Assembly: GCA_963821755.1 (NCBI GenBank)
Contig: CAWGEX010000005.1
Span: forward strand, 930,001-994,000
Origin: Bog-473 sp963821755
GTDB taxonomy: Bacteria; Actinomycetota; Acidimicrobiia; Acidimicrobiales; RAAP-2
Direction of reading: 5' to 3'
DNA: 64,000 nucleotides
Below the pieces are notes generated by a model, which worked only from the letters and a program-made list of their open reading frames with translations, had not been told where the DNA came from and searched no databases. Below, piece after piece: positions 44,001 through 59,000 of this stretch. The position numbers and the translations under genes are program-made. The stretch's first letter is position 1, and every line of letters begins with the position of its first letter.

Positions 44001-47000
44001 ACACCCGGGGAGCCGACGCTCTGCGCTGGTGGATGTTCAGCCAGGGCTCGCCGTGGACACCGACTCGGGCCAGCCTGACCGCCATCGATACGGCCATGCG
44101 CGACACGCTCCTCACGCTGTGGAACACCTTCAGCTTCTTCACCACCTATGCGTCGCTCAACGGCTTCGATCCGGCGGCGGCCGGCATCCCCGCCGTGGCG
44201 GAGAGAGGTCCGCTCGACCGTTGGATCCTCTCCCGCCTGTCCAGCACGGTCGCCGACGTGACCGTGGCCCTCGAGACCTACGAGCCGCTCGGCGCGGCCG
44301 GTCCGCTCGGGACCCTGGTCGATGATCTCTCAAACTGGTACGTGCGACGCAGTCGCCGCCGGTTCTGGCGCACCGACCCGCATGCCCAGGCCGGGGATTC
44401 TCTGGCCGCGCAGGCCACGTTGCACCAGGTCCTGACCACGTTGTGCCTCCTCCTGGCCCCGTTCTGTCCCTTCGTGGCCGATGCCATGTGGCGTGCGCTC
44501 ACCGGAGCCGGAGAAGACCAGTCGGTCCACCTGTGCGACTGGCCCAAGGCCGAGACGGCGTGGACCGATCGGGACCTCGAAGCCCAGATGGGATTGGCCC
44601 GACGTCTCACCTCCCTGGGCCGGGCGGCCCGAAGTGAAGCCGGCGTCAAGGTGCGCCAACCGCTGGCCCGGGCCCTGGTGTTCCTGCCGTCGGACGCGCC
44701 GGCCATCCTGCACGAGATCGTGGCCGAGGAACTCAATGTCGACGAGATCGACCTGGCCGACGAGTTGAGCGAGGTACTCGAATTCGAATTGATCCCCAAC
44801 TTCCGCACCCTCGGCCCGCGGCTGGGTGAACGGGTCAAGTACCTGAAACCGGCGCTCGCCGCTCTCAACGGCGTCGAAGCCGCGGCGACGCTCGAGGCGG
44901 GACAATCCGTCACGGTGGCGCTCCCCGATGGAACGGTTGATCTCTCTCCCGAAGACGTGCAGCTTCGGGTGCGAGGGCAAGAAGGCTTCGCCGTGTCTCG
45001 AGAGGGCGGTGAGGTTGTCGCCCTCGACCTGAACCTCACCGTCGACCTCCGGCACCGGGGACTGGCCCGCGAGGTGGTTCGTCTGGTGCAGGACCTGCGC
45101 AAGACCAGCGGACTCGATGTCTCCGACCGCATCCATCTGCACGTGGTCGGTCTCGACGCCATCTCCGGTTACTTCGACTACATCGCCCGAGAGGTATTGG
45201 CGGTCGACATCACCGTCGGGCCCGGTGCGGGTGAGGGGACCGTCCTCGAGCTCGAGGGCGAGGACGTGGGCCCCGAGGTGCGGGTCTGGCTGACGAAAGC
45301 TGACGACGCCTGATGATGTGAGGCCCGCCGCGGCGGGCATGGTTCGGACAGTGCGCATGGTCCGGGCAGAGAGTCCGGGCAGGAGGTCAGCGTCAATCCG
45401 GCCGCGGCGGGGGGACCAGAACCTGATCAGGTTCCCGTCGGGGTCGGTGTGCGAGCCCTCCCGCTTGCCGTAGGTGGTGTCCTCGGGTCCGACGACCCCG
45501 AGACCGGCTTTCCGCCATTCGTCCGCCAGCTGGTCGGCGTCATCCACGTGGAGGTAGAGCGAGCCCACTGTGGGTCCGCCGCCGCCGCCGCCGCCGCCGC
45601 CGTCAGCCTGGGCCAGGTGGACGGTGAGGTTGCCACCCCGGTGCGCGAAGGCGTAGGTCTCGTCATGGTGCGACGTCTCGAAACCGAGCCGCTGGTAGTG
45701 GTCGACCGAGCGCTCCACGTCCGCCACCGTGAAGATCGGATCGAAGCCGACGACGGTCCAGCCGCCATGGGCCGCCACCTGCCGGGCCCGCCGCCCGTTC
45801 AGCCAGTCGAGGCAGCGGTAACAGATCGCAACGTCGCGCCGCGAGTGCAGGTGGACTGATTCTTCCACCGCCTCACCGCAGCACGAACACCGTGTCGCCA
45901 TCACCGGAGAATAACGACGCGGCGCCGGATCGAACTGACGGGTCGGCCCCTCAGCGAGAGGCTGGCTGGTTGTCGCCGACCAGCTTGGCGAGCACCGCGC
46001 CCAACGAGGCGCGCTCGCTCGTATCCAGGGGTGCCATCAGGTGCCGATCGATACCCTCGATGTGCTCGGCGATGGCATCTTTCAGCGTGGCTTCGCCCTT
46101 GGGCGTGAGGATGACATGGACACTGCGCCGGTCGGACGGGCAGCTCTGGCGGGCGACCAGATGTGCGTCGACCATGCGGTCCACCAAGCGGGTCACGCCG
46201 CCCGTCGTCAAGGCGATGTCGGCACTCAGCTTGCTCATCGTCAATCGCCCTTCGGGGGCACCACCGACGTGGATCAGCACGTCAAACCACACCAGGGGGA
46301 TGCCGCAGGCCTGTTCGAGCTCTTGCCCGAGCACGTAGGAAAGTCGGCGATGGGAGCGGACGAGGAGGCCCATCAGCTGCAGTCGTTCGTCGTCGATCTG
46401 ACCCAGTACGCCACACGTGCCGTCCGCCGCCGCGGTGTCCAGGTCATCGACGACTCGGTTGGGAAATGTCGGTGTGTCCATATCGCTCCCCCAATCAGAC
46501 TCACTCTACCAGCAACTCCAGTTGTCTGACTGAAAAGTAATTGACTGTATAATAGTTGTTTGACAAGTATCTGCTGAATCAGATACTATCATGACGGAGA
46601 GCAACACGATCAACAAAACCAAGATCAACAAGGAGATGCGCCATGAGCAGCACCGATACCTCAACTGAGACAGTCACCCTCCCCAAGCCGGGGACCTACG
46701 TTGTCGACCCCGCCCACTCCGAAGTCGGTTTCGTGGCTCGCCACCTGATCGGGACCAAGGTACGCGGCCGCTTCGCCGAGTTCTCCGGCACCTTCACCGT
46801 GGCCGAGAATCCCGAAGACTCCACGTTGGAAGCCGAAGCGGTGGCGTCCACCATCCACACCAACCAGGGGATGCGGGATGACCACCTGCGCACCAGCGAT
46901 TTTCTCGATTCCGAGAACTTCCCCAAGCTGACCCTCAAGAGCACCGGGCTGAAGAGGATCACCGACTCGCAGTGGAAGCTCACCGCCGACCTCACCATTC

Positions 47001-50000
47001 GCGGGGTCACCAAGTCGGTCGTCTTCGACCTGGAGTACCTGGGCGAAGGCCCGGCCATGCAGGACGACAAGACCGTGGTGGCCTTCTCCGCCTCGGCCGA
47101 GATCGACCGCCGCGATTTCGGCGTGAGCTTCAACGGCTCCCTCCGGGACGGCAGCATTGTGGTCGGCAACAAGGTCAAGATGGAGCTGGAAGTCGAAGCG
47201 GGCTTGGCCGAGTAACACCAGCGACCCGGCGGGCCGGGTCGGGTGCCGAGAGCGGGTTTAGGCTTCGCTCCCATGCGGAGCGCCCCGGCACCGACCCTGT
47301 CCGTTGCCGCCGTCACGCCCCTGCGGCCGCTTCCCGACGGGAGCGGCGAGGAGTCGTATGTCCTCGCGGTGGACCTCGGGACCGGTGGCCCCAAGGTGGC
47401 GGTGATTGCCGCCTCCGGGCGGATCGTCGCCCACGCTTTCGAGCCGGTCGGGATTGAGCTGGGTGAGGACGGCTCGGCCGAGCAGCTTCCCCAGGACTGG
47501 TGGGATGCGGTCGTCGTCTCGGCCCGGAGGGCCATGACCCAGAGCGGGGTGGCGCCGGAAAAGGTGATCGGCGTCGGGTGCACGGCGCAGTGGTCCGGGA
47601 CCGTCGCGGTCGGTGCCGACGGCGTTGCCATCGGCCCCTCCATCATCTGGATGGACTCGCGTGGAGCCAGCGCGGTGAGGAATACCGTCCGGGGTGCCCT
47701 CAATGTGCAGGGCTACGGGGCGTCGAAGCTGACCCGCTGGGTGCGGCGCACCGGGGGCATACCGAGCCTCTCGGGCAAGGACCCCGTGGGGCACATCCAC
47801 TTCTTGCGCCAGGAGCGCCCGGACGTCTATGCCGCCACGGCCGTCTTCCTCGAACCGGTGGACTACCTGGGCCTGCGATTGACCGGACTGGCCCGGGCCT
47901 CACACGACTCCATCACCCTGCACTGGGTCACCGACAACCGCGACATCAACGCCGTCGCCTACGACGACGGCCTGTTCGATCTGGCCGGGCTCGAGCGCAG
48001 CCGCCTCCCCGACCTGGTCCCCACCGGTTCGATCCAGGGCGGCCTGACCGCGACAGCCGCCGCGGAGCTCGGGCTCTTGGCGGGGACGCCGGTGGTCAGT
48101 GGCACGGGTGACCTCCACTCGGCCGCCGTCGGGTCGGGGGCGGTGGATGACCTCGACGGCCACCTCTACATCGGGACATCGAGTTGGATCAGCTGCCACG
48201 TGCCGTTCAAGAAGACCGATGCGCTGACCAACGTGGCGTCCTTCCCTTCCGGCATTCCGGGCCGTTACCTGGTGGCCGACGAGCACGAGACGGCCGGGGC
48301 CTGCCTGACCTGGTTGCGGGACAACCTCCTCTTCCCCGACGACGCCCTCGCCCCGGGTGGGTCCGCGCCGGCCGACGTCCTCGTCCGGCTCAACGACCTG
48401 GCGGCCGGCGTGCCCCAGGGTGCCCGCGGCGTGCTGTTCACCCCCTGGCTCAACGGCGAGCGAACGCCGGTGGACGATCACACCATCCGGGGTGGCTTCC
48501 ACAACATTTCGCTCTCCTCGACCCGGGCGGACATGGTCCGCGCCGTGTTCGAGGGCGTGGCCTTCAACTCGGCCTGGCTGTTGGGCGCGGTGGAGAAGTA
48601 CTGCAAGGGCCCCTTCGAATCCCTGGCCTTCATCGGGGGCGGCGCCAATTCGGACCTGTGGTCACAGATGCACGCCGACGTGTTGGGGCGCACCATCCGT
48701 CAGATGGCCGACCCGGTGCAGGCCAATGTCCGGGGCGCCGGCCTCTTGACCCTGTTGGCCCTGGGCCGCATCTCGTTGGCCGACATCCCCGCCACCGTCG
48801 AAGTCAAGGCAACCTACACACCCGACCCTGAGGCGAGCGCGTGCTACGCGCCCGTCCTCGAAGAGTTCATCAACCTCTACAAGGAGACCAAGGGCATCCA
48901 CAAGCGCTTGAACGGTCGCAAGCTGGCCGCCCACCCGGCCTGACCGGCCCACCCGGCCTGACCGGCCTACATGCGTTCGAAGTTGCGCGCCAGCTCCCAG
49001 TCGGACACGTGACGGTTGGACGCCTCCCATTCCTGCTGAGCCGTGTTGAGCAGGTGATGGTGCACGTCGGCCCCGAAGGCTTCGGCGGCCACAGCTGAGC
49101 CCTCCAGCTCGCCGATCGCCTCGACCAGGGTGGAAGGGATCCGGGGCACGCCGGTCGCTTCGTAGGCGTTGCCGGCGAAGGGTTCGGGAAGGTCGAGCTC
49201 ATGGTCGATGCCGTAGAGGCCGGCGGCGATGCAGGCGGCCACCACGAGGTACGGATTGACATCGGCCCCGGGCACCCGGGTCTCGATGCGCCGACCGGCC
49301 CCGTGACCGACGATGCGGAAGCCGCAGGTGCGGTTGTCCTCGCCCCACACGATGGCGGTGGGGGCCCAACTTCCCGGGACGTAGCGCCGGTAGGAATTGA
49401 CGGTCGGCGCGGCGCACCAGGCCAACTGGCGGGCGGCGTGGAGCTGGCCGGCCAGGAATCGACGCCCGACGGTGGAGAGGCCGCTCGGGTGGGACGGGTC
49501 GGCCATGAGGGGGGCATCGGTCTTCGCATCCCACAAGCTGTTGTGCACGTGGCACGAGGAGCCCACCTCGTCCATGGACCACTTGGCCATGAAGGTGGCG
49601 GCGCGGCCCTCCTGCGCGGCAATCTCCTTGATCCCGTTCTTGAAGACCAGGTGACGGTCCGCCGTCTCCAATGAGCCGGCATAGGTGACGTTCACCTCGT
49701 GTTGGCCGCGACCGGCCTCGCCCTTGGAGAATTCCACCGGGATGTCCGCCGCGCACATCTCCTGGCGGATGCGCTTGAGGACGTACTCCTCGCGCGAGGT
49801 CTGCAGCAACTGGTAGTCCTCAATGGTGGCCGAGTGCGGCTTGAGCCCCTGCCACCCCTTGTCCTGGGCCTCCTCGTACGTCTCACGGAACAGGTAAAAC
49901 TCGAGTTCGGTGGCGCTGAGGACGTTGAATCCCCGCTCGGCCGCCCGGGTGATCTGGTGCCGCAGGATCTGACGTGGTGACACGTCGACCGGCGTCCCGT

Positions 50001-53000
50001 CTTCGTCGGTGACGTCGCCGATGACCATCACGGTCCCGGGGAGCCACGGCAGCATCCGAGTGGTGGTGTAGTCCGGATGGACCACGACGTCCCCATAGCC
50101 CGAGTCCCAGTTGGCGAACCGGTACCCGGGGAGAGGATTCATGTCGACGTCGACCGCCAGCAGGTAGTCGCAAGCTTCGATGCCGTGTTCGGCCACGTGC
50201 TCGGTGAAGAAGGTGGGGGTGATCCGCTTCCCCACCGGTCGTCCGTGCATGTCGGGAAAGGCCAGCACGACCGTATCGATGGAGCCGTCGGCGATCCCCG
50301 CGGCGATGAATTCAAGTCCGGGCATGACGCATGATGTCGTCCCCACCCGCCACCGTCCATTCCCTTTGTACGCTGGAGCGATGTTCGCCGTCGCCAGCAC
50401 CGACCCCCGGGCCACCCGGATCGAGGGTCGGGAGGCCCACCGGGCGGTCGCGGCGTGATCCCGCTCGTCGGCCTCTCGACCTATGTGGCGGAGTCGGCCT
50501 GGGGGGCCTGGAGCCGCCCGGCGGCGGTCCTGCCCGAGTCGTACTACGAGCTGGTGGCCTCGGCCGGCGCCCGACCCATGCTCCTGCCGCCGCCGCGCAC
50601 CGCCGCAGTCGGGCCCGGTTTCGGCGCCGCCGACGTGATATCGGTGCTGGACGGGCTGGTGCTCACCGGCGGCGGGGATGTCGATCCCGCCCTCTACGGG
50701 GAGACCGCCCAGCCCAGCGTGGGTGGGGTCGATCCGGTTCGTGACGAAAGTGAGCGCGCGCTCCTGGCGGCGGCCTTGGCGGTCGATCTTCCCGTGCTGG
50801 CCGTGTGCCGAGGCTGCCAGGTTCTCAACGTCGAACTGGGCGGCACGCTGTACCAGCACCTGCCCGACGTGGTCGGCCACGAGGATCATCGACGTGCCCC
50901 GTCGGTGTTCGGTGAGATCGAGGTCACCACCACGCCGGGCTCTCGGACGGCGGAGGTCTTCGGAGCCGAGACGGCCGTGCTCTGCTCGCACCACCAGTCG
51001 ATTGACGCACTGGGCACCGGCCTGGTCGTCACGGCGCGCTCCGCCGACGGGGTCATCGAGGCGGTCGAACTCCCGGGCGCGTTCTTCGTGCTGGGGGTGC
51101 AGTGGCATCCCGAGGAGAGCGGCGATCAACGACCTTTCGCCGCCCTGGTGTCGGCCGCCCGGCGCTTTCACGAGGGGCGATTGTCGTCGGCGACCGCGGG
51201 GCAATCGCAGTAGTGTCTTCACCCATGCCAAAGAGCGGATCACGAAAGGTCCTCAAGCCGGTCGCGGCCACTGTCGGGATCGTGGGAACGATGGCCAGCA
51301 TCTGGTGGTTCGCCCTCAAGCCTCGCCGAAAGGCCAAGTCAGAAGGCAACAAGTCGGCCGGGTCGTAGCGCGCCGCCGGTCACGCCAGTGGCGTGAGGCC
51401 CTGGGTCAGCTGCGGCAGGATCTCGCTGATGGATCCGGTGACCACGACGTCGGCCAGTCCGTCCAGATCGGTGGGCCCGCCGTTGACGATCACAATGGCG
51501 GCGCCGCCTCTCGCCGCGATGGGCACCAGTCCCGCGGCGGGGTAGACCCCGAGGGTCGAGCCCACGGCCAGGAGGAGATCGCACGCCGCCGCCGCCTCTT
51601 CGGCCGCTCGGAGGTCTTCGGGCACCAGGTTCTGTCCGAAGCTGATGGTGGCCGACTTCAACATCCCCCCGCACCGTGACCCGTCCGGCCGGATCTCTTG
51701 ACAGGTGGGATCGTCCTCGCCCGCGCGAACGCGCGCATGGGTTGGCTCAGCGGGCTGCCGGAGCTGACAGCGCAGGCACATGATGTCCAAGGCGTTGCCG
51801 TGGATCTCAACGACGCGGGCGGGATCCGATCCGGCCTTTTGGTGCAACCCATCGATGTTCTGGGTGACCAGCGTCTCGAGCCGGCCCGAGCGCTCCAGGT
51901 CCACCAGGGCGGCGTGGCCGGCGTTGGGCCGGGCGTCCCCCATGGGCGACGTCAGGCGGTGCCGCCACGAGCGGCGGCGCACCTCGGGGTCGTCGATATA
52001 GACCTGGAGGGTGGCCATCCGCTCGGCCTCGGGGTTCTTCGTCCACAGTCCCTCGGGCCCGCGGAAGTCGGCGATGCCCGAATCGGTGGAGATGCCCGCT
52101 CCGGTGAGGACCAGGATGCGGCGCGACCCCTCGATCAGTCTCCGTGCCGCGCCGATCCCCTGATTTTCCATGGCCTCCATCGTTCCACTGTGGGGCCCCC
52201 TCGTCGCTCACTACGCTGCCAGGGTGACCAGGGAGGCACCCACGGTCGAGCTGCTCGGTGCGCTCGAGGCCGAGGAACGGCAACGCCGCGCTGCCGGTGC
52301 GCTCCTGGCGCACGGGTGCTCGTCGGGTGACCGGGTGGTGTTCAGCCTGGCCTCATCGGCCAACCTGATCTGCGCCGTTCTCGGGGCCGCTCGCATCGGC
52401 GTCATCCCGGTCCTGCTCAACGCCACCCTCACCGCGGCGGAGCGGGATCGTCTCGTGGCCGACGCCCGACCCTCGGTGCAGGTTCTCCGCCCGGCCGAAT
52501 TGGCCTCGCTGATGGAGGGTCCCCAGGCGGAACTCTCGGCCTATCCGCTGACCCGGCCCATGCACTACACCTCGGGCACCACCGGCCGGCCCAAGGGGGT
52601 CACCACCGGGGTCTGGGACGAGGCCACGGCGAAGGCCGTGTTCGAGGACGAAGCCGCCATCTGGCAGTTCGATGGCGATGACCTCCACATGGTGTGCTCG
52701 CCGATGTACCACACGGTCTCGGTGCGCTTCTCGACCGGGACGCTGCTCTCGGGGGGATCCCTGGCCATTCTCGGTCGCTTCGATGCCGCCACGGCGCTCG
52801 AGGTGCTGCGGCGCCTCCGCCCGACCACCGCCTTCCTGGTGCCGACCCATCTGCAACGCATCCTCACCTCGCCGGACCTGGCGGTCGACGAGGCCTTCGA
52901 TTCCCTGCGCTTCCTGGCTCACGCCGGTGCGCCCTGCCCGCCGTCGGTCAAGCGGGCGACCATGGCGCGCGTGCGCCCGGGGGAGGTGTGGGAATTCTAC

Positions 53001-56000
53001 GGATCGACGGAAGGCCAGTTCACCGTGTGTGGGCCCGACGAGTGGCTCGAACATCCCGGCACGGTGGGTCGCGCCCGGCCCGGCCGGCGCCTCAGCGTGA
53101 GCCCGGTGGAGGGGGAGGCCGAGGCCGACGACGGCTCGGGAACGGTGTGGTGCGACATGCCGCCCTTCGCCCACTTCAGCTACTGGGGCGACGACGAGGC
53201 GACGCGAGCGGCCTGGCGGGGATCGGCCTGCACCGTCGGTGATCTGGGCCGGCTCGATGAGGGCGGGTACCTCTACCTCACCGGCCGTCGTCTCGACCTC
53301 ATCATCAGCGGCGGGGTCAACGTGTACCCGGCCGAGGTGGAGGCCGTCCTGGCCGCGGTGCCCGGCCTGCGGGAACTCGCCGTGTTCGGGCTGCCCGACG
53401 AGCAATGGGGTCAGCGGGTCTGCGTCGCCTACGTGGCCGACCCTTCGGTCGACGAAGCGTCGCTGCGCTCGGTGGCCGAGGCCCGCCTGGCGCCGTACAA
53501 GCGACCGAAGCTCTACGTGAGGGCCCCGGATCTGCCGCACACCGCGACCGGCAAGCTCTTGCGCCGCGCCATTCCCCAGCACCTGGGCCTGACTGCATGG
53601 CGCGGGGCCGAAGGGCGGTAAGAATCGACCCATGCCATTTGCCACCACGAATCCCGCCACTGGTCAGATCGAGAAGACATTTGACACCCACACACCGGCC
53701 GAAGTGGAGGCCCTCATCCAGCGGGCCGTGGTCGCATTCGGCGAGTACAGGCACACGACCTTTGCCGAGCGCGCCCGCCACCTGATCACGGCGGCCGAAC
53801 TGTTGGAGGGCGAAGTGCCCGACGTCGCCCGGATCCTGACCACCGAGATGGGCAAGACCTTCGCCTCGGCTCGGGGCGAGGTGTCGAAATGTGCGCTGGG
53901 GCTTCGATGGTTCGCCGAACACGCCGAGTCGCTGCTGGCCGACGAAACCATCGCCACCGGGGCGTCCCGCTCCTACGTGCACTACCAGCCGATCGGCCCG
54001 GTGCTGGCCATCATGCCGTGGAATTTCCCGATGTGGCAGGTGGTGCGATTTGCCGCGCCGGCCCTCATGGTCGGCAACGTCGGACTGCTCAAGCACGCGT
54101 CGAACGTGCCGCAAACCGCCCTGCTGCTCGAGGATCTCTTTCGGCGGGCCGGGTTGCCCGACGGCGTGTTCACCAACCTCTTCGTGGAATCCAAGGACGT
54201 CGCCAAGATCATCGAAGATCCCCGGATTGCCGCGGTGACCCTGACCGGGAGCGAGCGGGCCGGCATGTCGGTGGGTTCGACAGCCGGCCACGCGCTCAAG
54301 AAGAGCGTCCTCGAGCTCGGTGGGTCCGACGCGTTCATCGTGCTCGAGTCTGCCGACATGGAGTCGACCGTGCGTACGGCCGTGGAGGCCCGTGTGCAGA
54401 ACAATGGACAGTCCTGCATCGCCGCCAAGCGCTTCATCGTGGTGGAGCCGGTGGCGGATGAGTTCCTGCGCCGCTTCACCGAAGCCATGGATGCGCTGGT
54501 GGTTGGCGACCCCTTCGACCCCGCCACCGACGTCGGCCCCATCGTGACCGAGGCGCAACGGGCCGAATTGGTGGCGCAAGTCGAGGAAGCCCGGAGTCAA
54601 GGGGCGACGGTGCACAGCGGGGGACAGGTGGTCGACGGCCCCGGGTGGTACTTCCCGCCGACGGTTCTCTCGGGCATCACGTCGGACATGCTGGTGGCCC
54701 AGGAGGAGCTCTTCGGGCCCGTGGCCATGGTCGAACGGGTGCCGGATCTGACCGCCGCCCTCGAGGTGGCCAATGCCACGACGTTCGGACTCGGCTCGAG
54801 CGTGTGGGGGACGGACGAGGCGGAGATCCAGCGCTGCATCGAGGAACTGGAGGCCGGAGCCGTCTTCGTCAATGCCATGGTGGCATCCACCCCGGAGCTC
54901 CCCTTCGGCGGGATCAAGCGATCGGGCTTCGGCCGGGAGCTCTCCGAGCTGGGACTGAAGGAATTCTGCAACGCCAAGACGGTGTGGATCACCTGAGCGG
55001 CGACCCCGCAGAGACGACCTACCTCGATCACGCCGCCACCACACCGCTGCGCCCCGAGGTGGCCGAGGCCATGGCGGAGGCTCTCTCGGAGCCGCTGGGC
55101 AACCCGACCGGGAGCCATCGACCGGCGCAACGAGCCCGGCGACTGCTCGAGGAATCGAGGGACGAGATCGCTGCGCTCTTGGGGCGCGATCCGGGCGGGA
55201 TCGTCTTCACCTCGGGTGGCACGGAGTCAGCCAACCTGGCCGTCTTCGGGACGCTGGCCGCGGCGAGCCACGACCAGGCCACGCCGTCGTTGCTGTGCTC
55301 TGCGGTCGAGCATCCGGCGGTGCTCGAGTCGTGCCGGGCGGCCGCCGGCACCGGGTCGGCCAAGCTGCAGGAAATCCCGGTGGATTCGGCCGGGCTGGTC
55401 GACGTGGCCGGCCTGGCCGACCTGGTCGAGCCGGGCACGACGCTGGTCGCCGTGATGCTCGCCAACAACGAAACCGGCGTCATCGAGCCGCTCGGGCGCG
55501 TGGTGGAGGCGGTCCGGGCGAAGAGCGCCACCGCCCGCATTTTCACCGATGCCGTGCAGGCGGCCTCCTTCGTGAACCTGGCCGCCGACACCGCGGGGGC
55601 CGACCTGGTGGCCGTGAGCGCCCACAAGCTGGGCGGCCCGGTGGGCGTCGGCGTCCTGGCGGAACGTCTGCCCTCGGTCATTGCGCCCCACCAGTACGGG
55701 GGCGGTCAAGAGCGCGAACGACGCAGCGGCACGCAAAATGTCGTCGGCGCCGTCGGCCTGGCCACCGCACTCCGACTGGCCGCAGCGGAGAGGGACGCGG
55801 CGACCCGGCGCGTGGCCGGGCTGCGGGATGCCCTAGCCCGCGGCTTGACCGCTGCCATCCCCGACGCTCATCGCACGGTCCCTCCGGGCGTGCCCACGCT
55901 GCCCGGCCACCTCCACCTGTGCCTTCACGGGGTCGAACGGGAGGAACTCCTGGTCGTGTTGGGGGAGCGGGGCATCTGTGCCTCCGGTGGCTCATCGTGC

Positions 56001-59000
56001 GCCAGCGGTGCGCTCCAGCCCAGCCACGTCCTCTCCGCCATGGGCGTCTCCGAGTCCCTGTCGCGCGGAGCGATCCGGTTCACGTTGGGTCGCGGGACCA
56101 CCGGGGTGGACGTCGAGCGGGCGGTCGCCGTCGTGCCGCCATTGGTCGCCGCGGTGCGACACGACGGGTAGCAGGTGGCGTCCACGGACCCAGAGGGTGG
56201 GTGGCACACTGGTGCGATGAGAGTGCTGGTGGCCATGTCGGGAGGGGTCGACTCCTCGGTTGCCGCCGCGCTCCTGGTCGAGGCGGGCCACGATGTGGTC
56301 GGGGCCACGCTCAAGCTGTGGGGAGGGGAGTCGGACTCGGGCTGTTGCTCGGTGGGCGACGTCGATGACGCCCGCCGGGTGGCGCAACAACTGGGGATCG
56401 ACCATCACGTCTTCAACTTGACCGACGAGTTCGACGCCCACGTGGTGGCGCCCTACGTGGAGGCCCACGCCCGGGGACGGACCCCCAACCCCTGCATCGA
56501 GTGCAACCGATCCATCAAGTTCGACCGCCTGCTGGCGCGGTCCGGCCGAATGGGCTTCGAGCGCCTGGCCACCGGGCACCACGCCCGGGTCACCGGCAAC
56601 GAGTCGCTCAGGCTCCGCCGGGGTGCCGATGTGGAGAAGGACCAGTCCTATGTGCTTTCCATGCTGGGACAGGGCGAGCTGGCCCGCGTGGTGTTCCCGG
56701 TGGGGGAGATGACCAAGAACGACGTGCGCGCCCATGCCGTTCGATTGGGACTGCGCACGGCGGACAAGCCCGACAGTCAGGACGTGTGCTTCATCGGGAG
56801 TGCGGAAGGACGGGGCGGGTTCCTCTCACGTCAGTTGGAGTTCCATGCCGCCGAGGTCGTGAACGGTGCCGGGGATCCGGTCGGTACGGTCGACGCGGTG
56901 GAATTGGTCACCGTGGGCCAGCGCAAGGGCATGGGGCACGGTACCGACGGCGCTCGACGCTACGTCGTCGCGGTCGACGTGCCGTCTCGTCGCGTCACCG
57001 TCGGCAGCGCGGCCGAGGCGGTGACGTCCGCCATCGCCCTCCCCAGCTCGACCCTCACCTGGGTCGACCGGCCGCTCGGTGACGGCGCACGCGCCGTCGC
57101 CCAGGTCAGTGCCCACGGCCGGCCGGCCCCGTGCTCACTCGCGCGGACCGATGACGGGCTGATGGTGGAGTTCGACGTGCCCCAGCGCCCGGTGGCGGCG
57201 GGGCAGACCGTGGCCCTCTACGACATCGTGGATCAGGACGCGGTGGTCGGCGCGGGCATCGCCGCTTGATCGTGGGTGACCGTGGGTGACCGTGGCTGAG
57301 GCTGACCCGGCGGACGCGGCCGCGACGGCTCGGGCCTCCGAGTTGCGCGAGCTCATCACGTACCACAACGAGCGCTACCACACGTTGGACGCGCCGGAAC
57401 TCCCCGACGCCGAGTTCGACCTCTTGGTACGAGAGTTGCGGGACCTCGAGGCCAGCCATCCCGCTCTGGCCACTCCCGATTCGCCGACCCAGATCGTGGG
57501 CGGGGCCCTCCTGGGCCTGTTCCAAGCGGTCCGGCACCGGGTCCCCATGATGAGCCTCGACAACGCCTTCGCCGAGGAGGACCTCCGAGCCTGGGCCGAG
57601 CGTTTGCGCCGCCCGGTGCCCGACCTCGACTTGGCCCGACTCGTGTTTTCCAGCGAGCCCAAGGTCGACGGTGTGGCCATGTCGTTGACCTACGAGCGCG
57701 GTCGTTACGTGCAGGCGGCCACCCGCGGTGACGGGGTGACCGGGGAGGATGTCACCGCCAACGTGGCCACCGTCAAGGTCGTGCCCCACCGGCTCAACGC
57801 CAAGGCCGGCCCCTTTCCCGAGTTGCTCGAGGTTCGGGGCGAGATCTACATGCCGTTGGCCGAATTTGCCGCCATGAACGCCGCCCAGGAGGCCGCCGGC
57901 GAGAGGATGTTCGTCAACCCCCGGAACTCGGCCGCCGGTTCGCTTCGGCAGAAGGACCCGGGCATGACCGCCAAGCGGCCGCTTTCGTTCTGGGCCTACC
58001 AGGTGGGGTTGGTCGAGGGCCTCCCGAGCAAGAGCCCGTGGCCGGCGGCGTCGCAGTGGGGCACGCTCGAACTCCTCCGCCGCGCCGGTTTCCCGGTCAG
58101 TCCCGACGCACGCAAGTTGACCGGGATCGACGCCGCTATCGAGCGGTGCCGGGAACTGGCCGCCGAGCGCCACGATCTGACCTACGAGATCGACGGGGTG
58201 GTGACCAAGGTCGATGACCTGGCCCTCCACGAAAAGTTGGGCGCGACCTCACGAGCGCCCCGATGGGCCATTGCCTTCAAGTTCCCTCCCGAAGAGCGCA
58301 CCTCGAAGCTCTTGGGCATATCCGTGTCGATCGGCCGGACCGGACGGGCCACGCCGTTCGGCCGCCTGGAGCCGGTCTTCGTCGGTGGCTCGACGGTGGC
58401 GGTGGCCACCCTGCACAACGAGGATCAGGTGCGGGTCAAAGACGTCCGTCCGGGTGACGTGGTGATCGTGCGCAAGGCGGGGGACGTCATTCCCGAAATC
58501 GTCGGACCCGTGCTGACGGGGCCGGGGGTGCCGAAGCGTCGCAAGCCCAGGTGGAAGTTTCCGAGCGTGTGTCCCTCGTGCGGTGAGGCCCTGGTGCGCC
58601 TGGAGGGTGAGAGCGACACGTACTGCACCAACATCGACTGCCCGGCGCAACGGGTCCAACGCATCGCCCACTACGCCTCGCGATCGGCCATGGACATTGA
58701 GGGGCTGGGCGAGGAACGGGTGATTCAACTGGTGGGGGCCGGGCTCATCGCTGACCCGGCCGACCTCTACGGCCTCACGGTGGAACAACTGCTGTCCCTC
58801 GAGCGGTTCGCCGTGATCTCCGCCACCAACCTGGTCCAGGCCATCGCGGCGTCGACCACCCAGCCCCTCAGTCGCCTGCTGGTTGCCCTGGGCATTCGTC
58901 ACCTCGGCCCGACCGGGGCCCGCGCCATGGCCCGCGCCCTGGGCACGCTCGACGCCATCATGGCGGCTGACGAAGCCGAGTTGGCGGCGGTGGAGGGTAT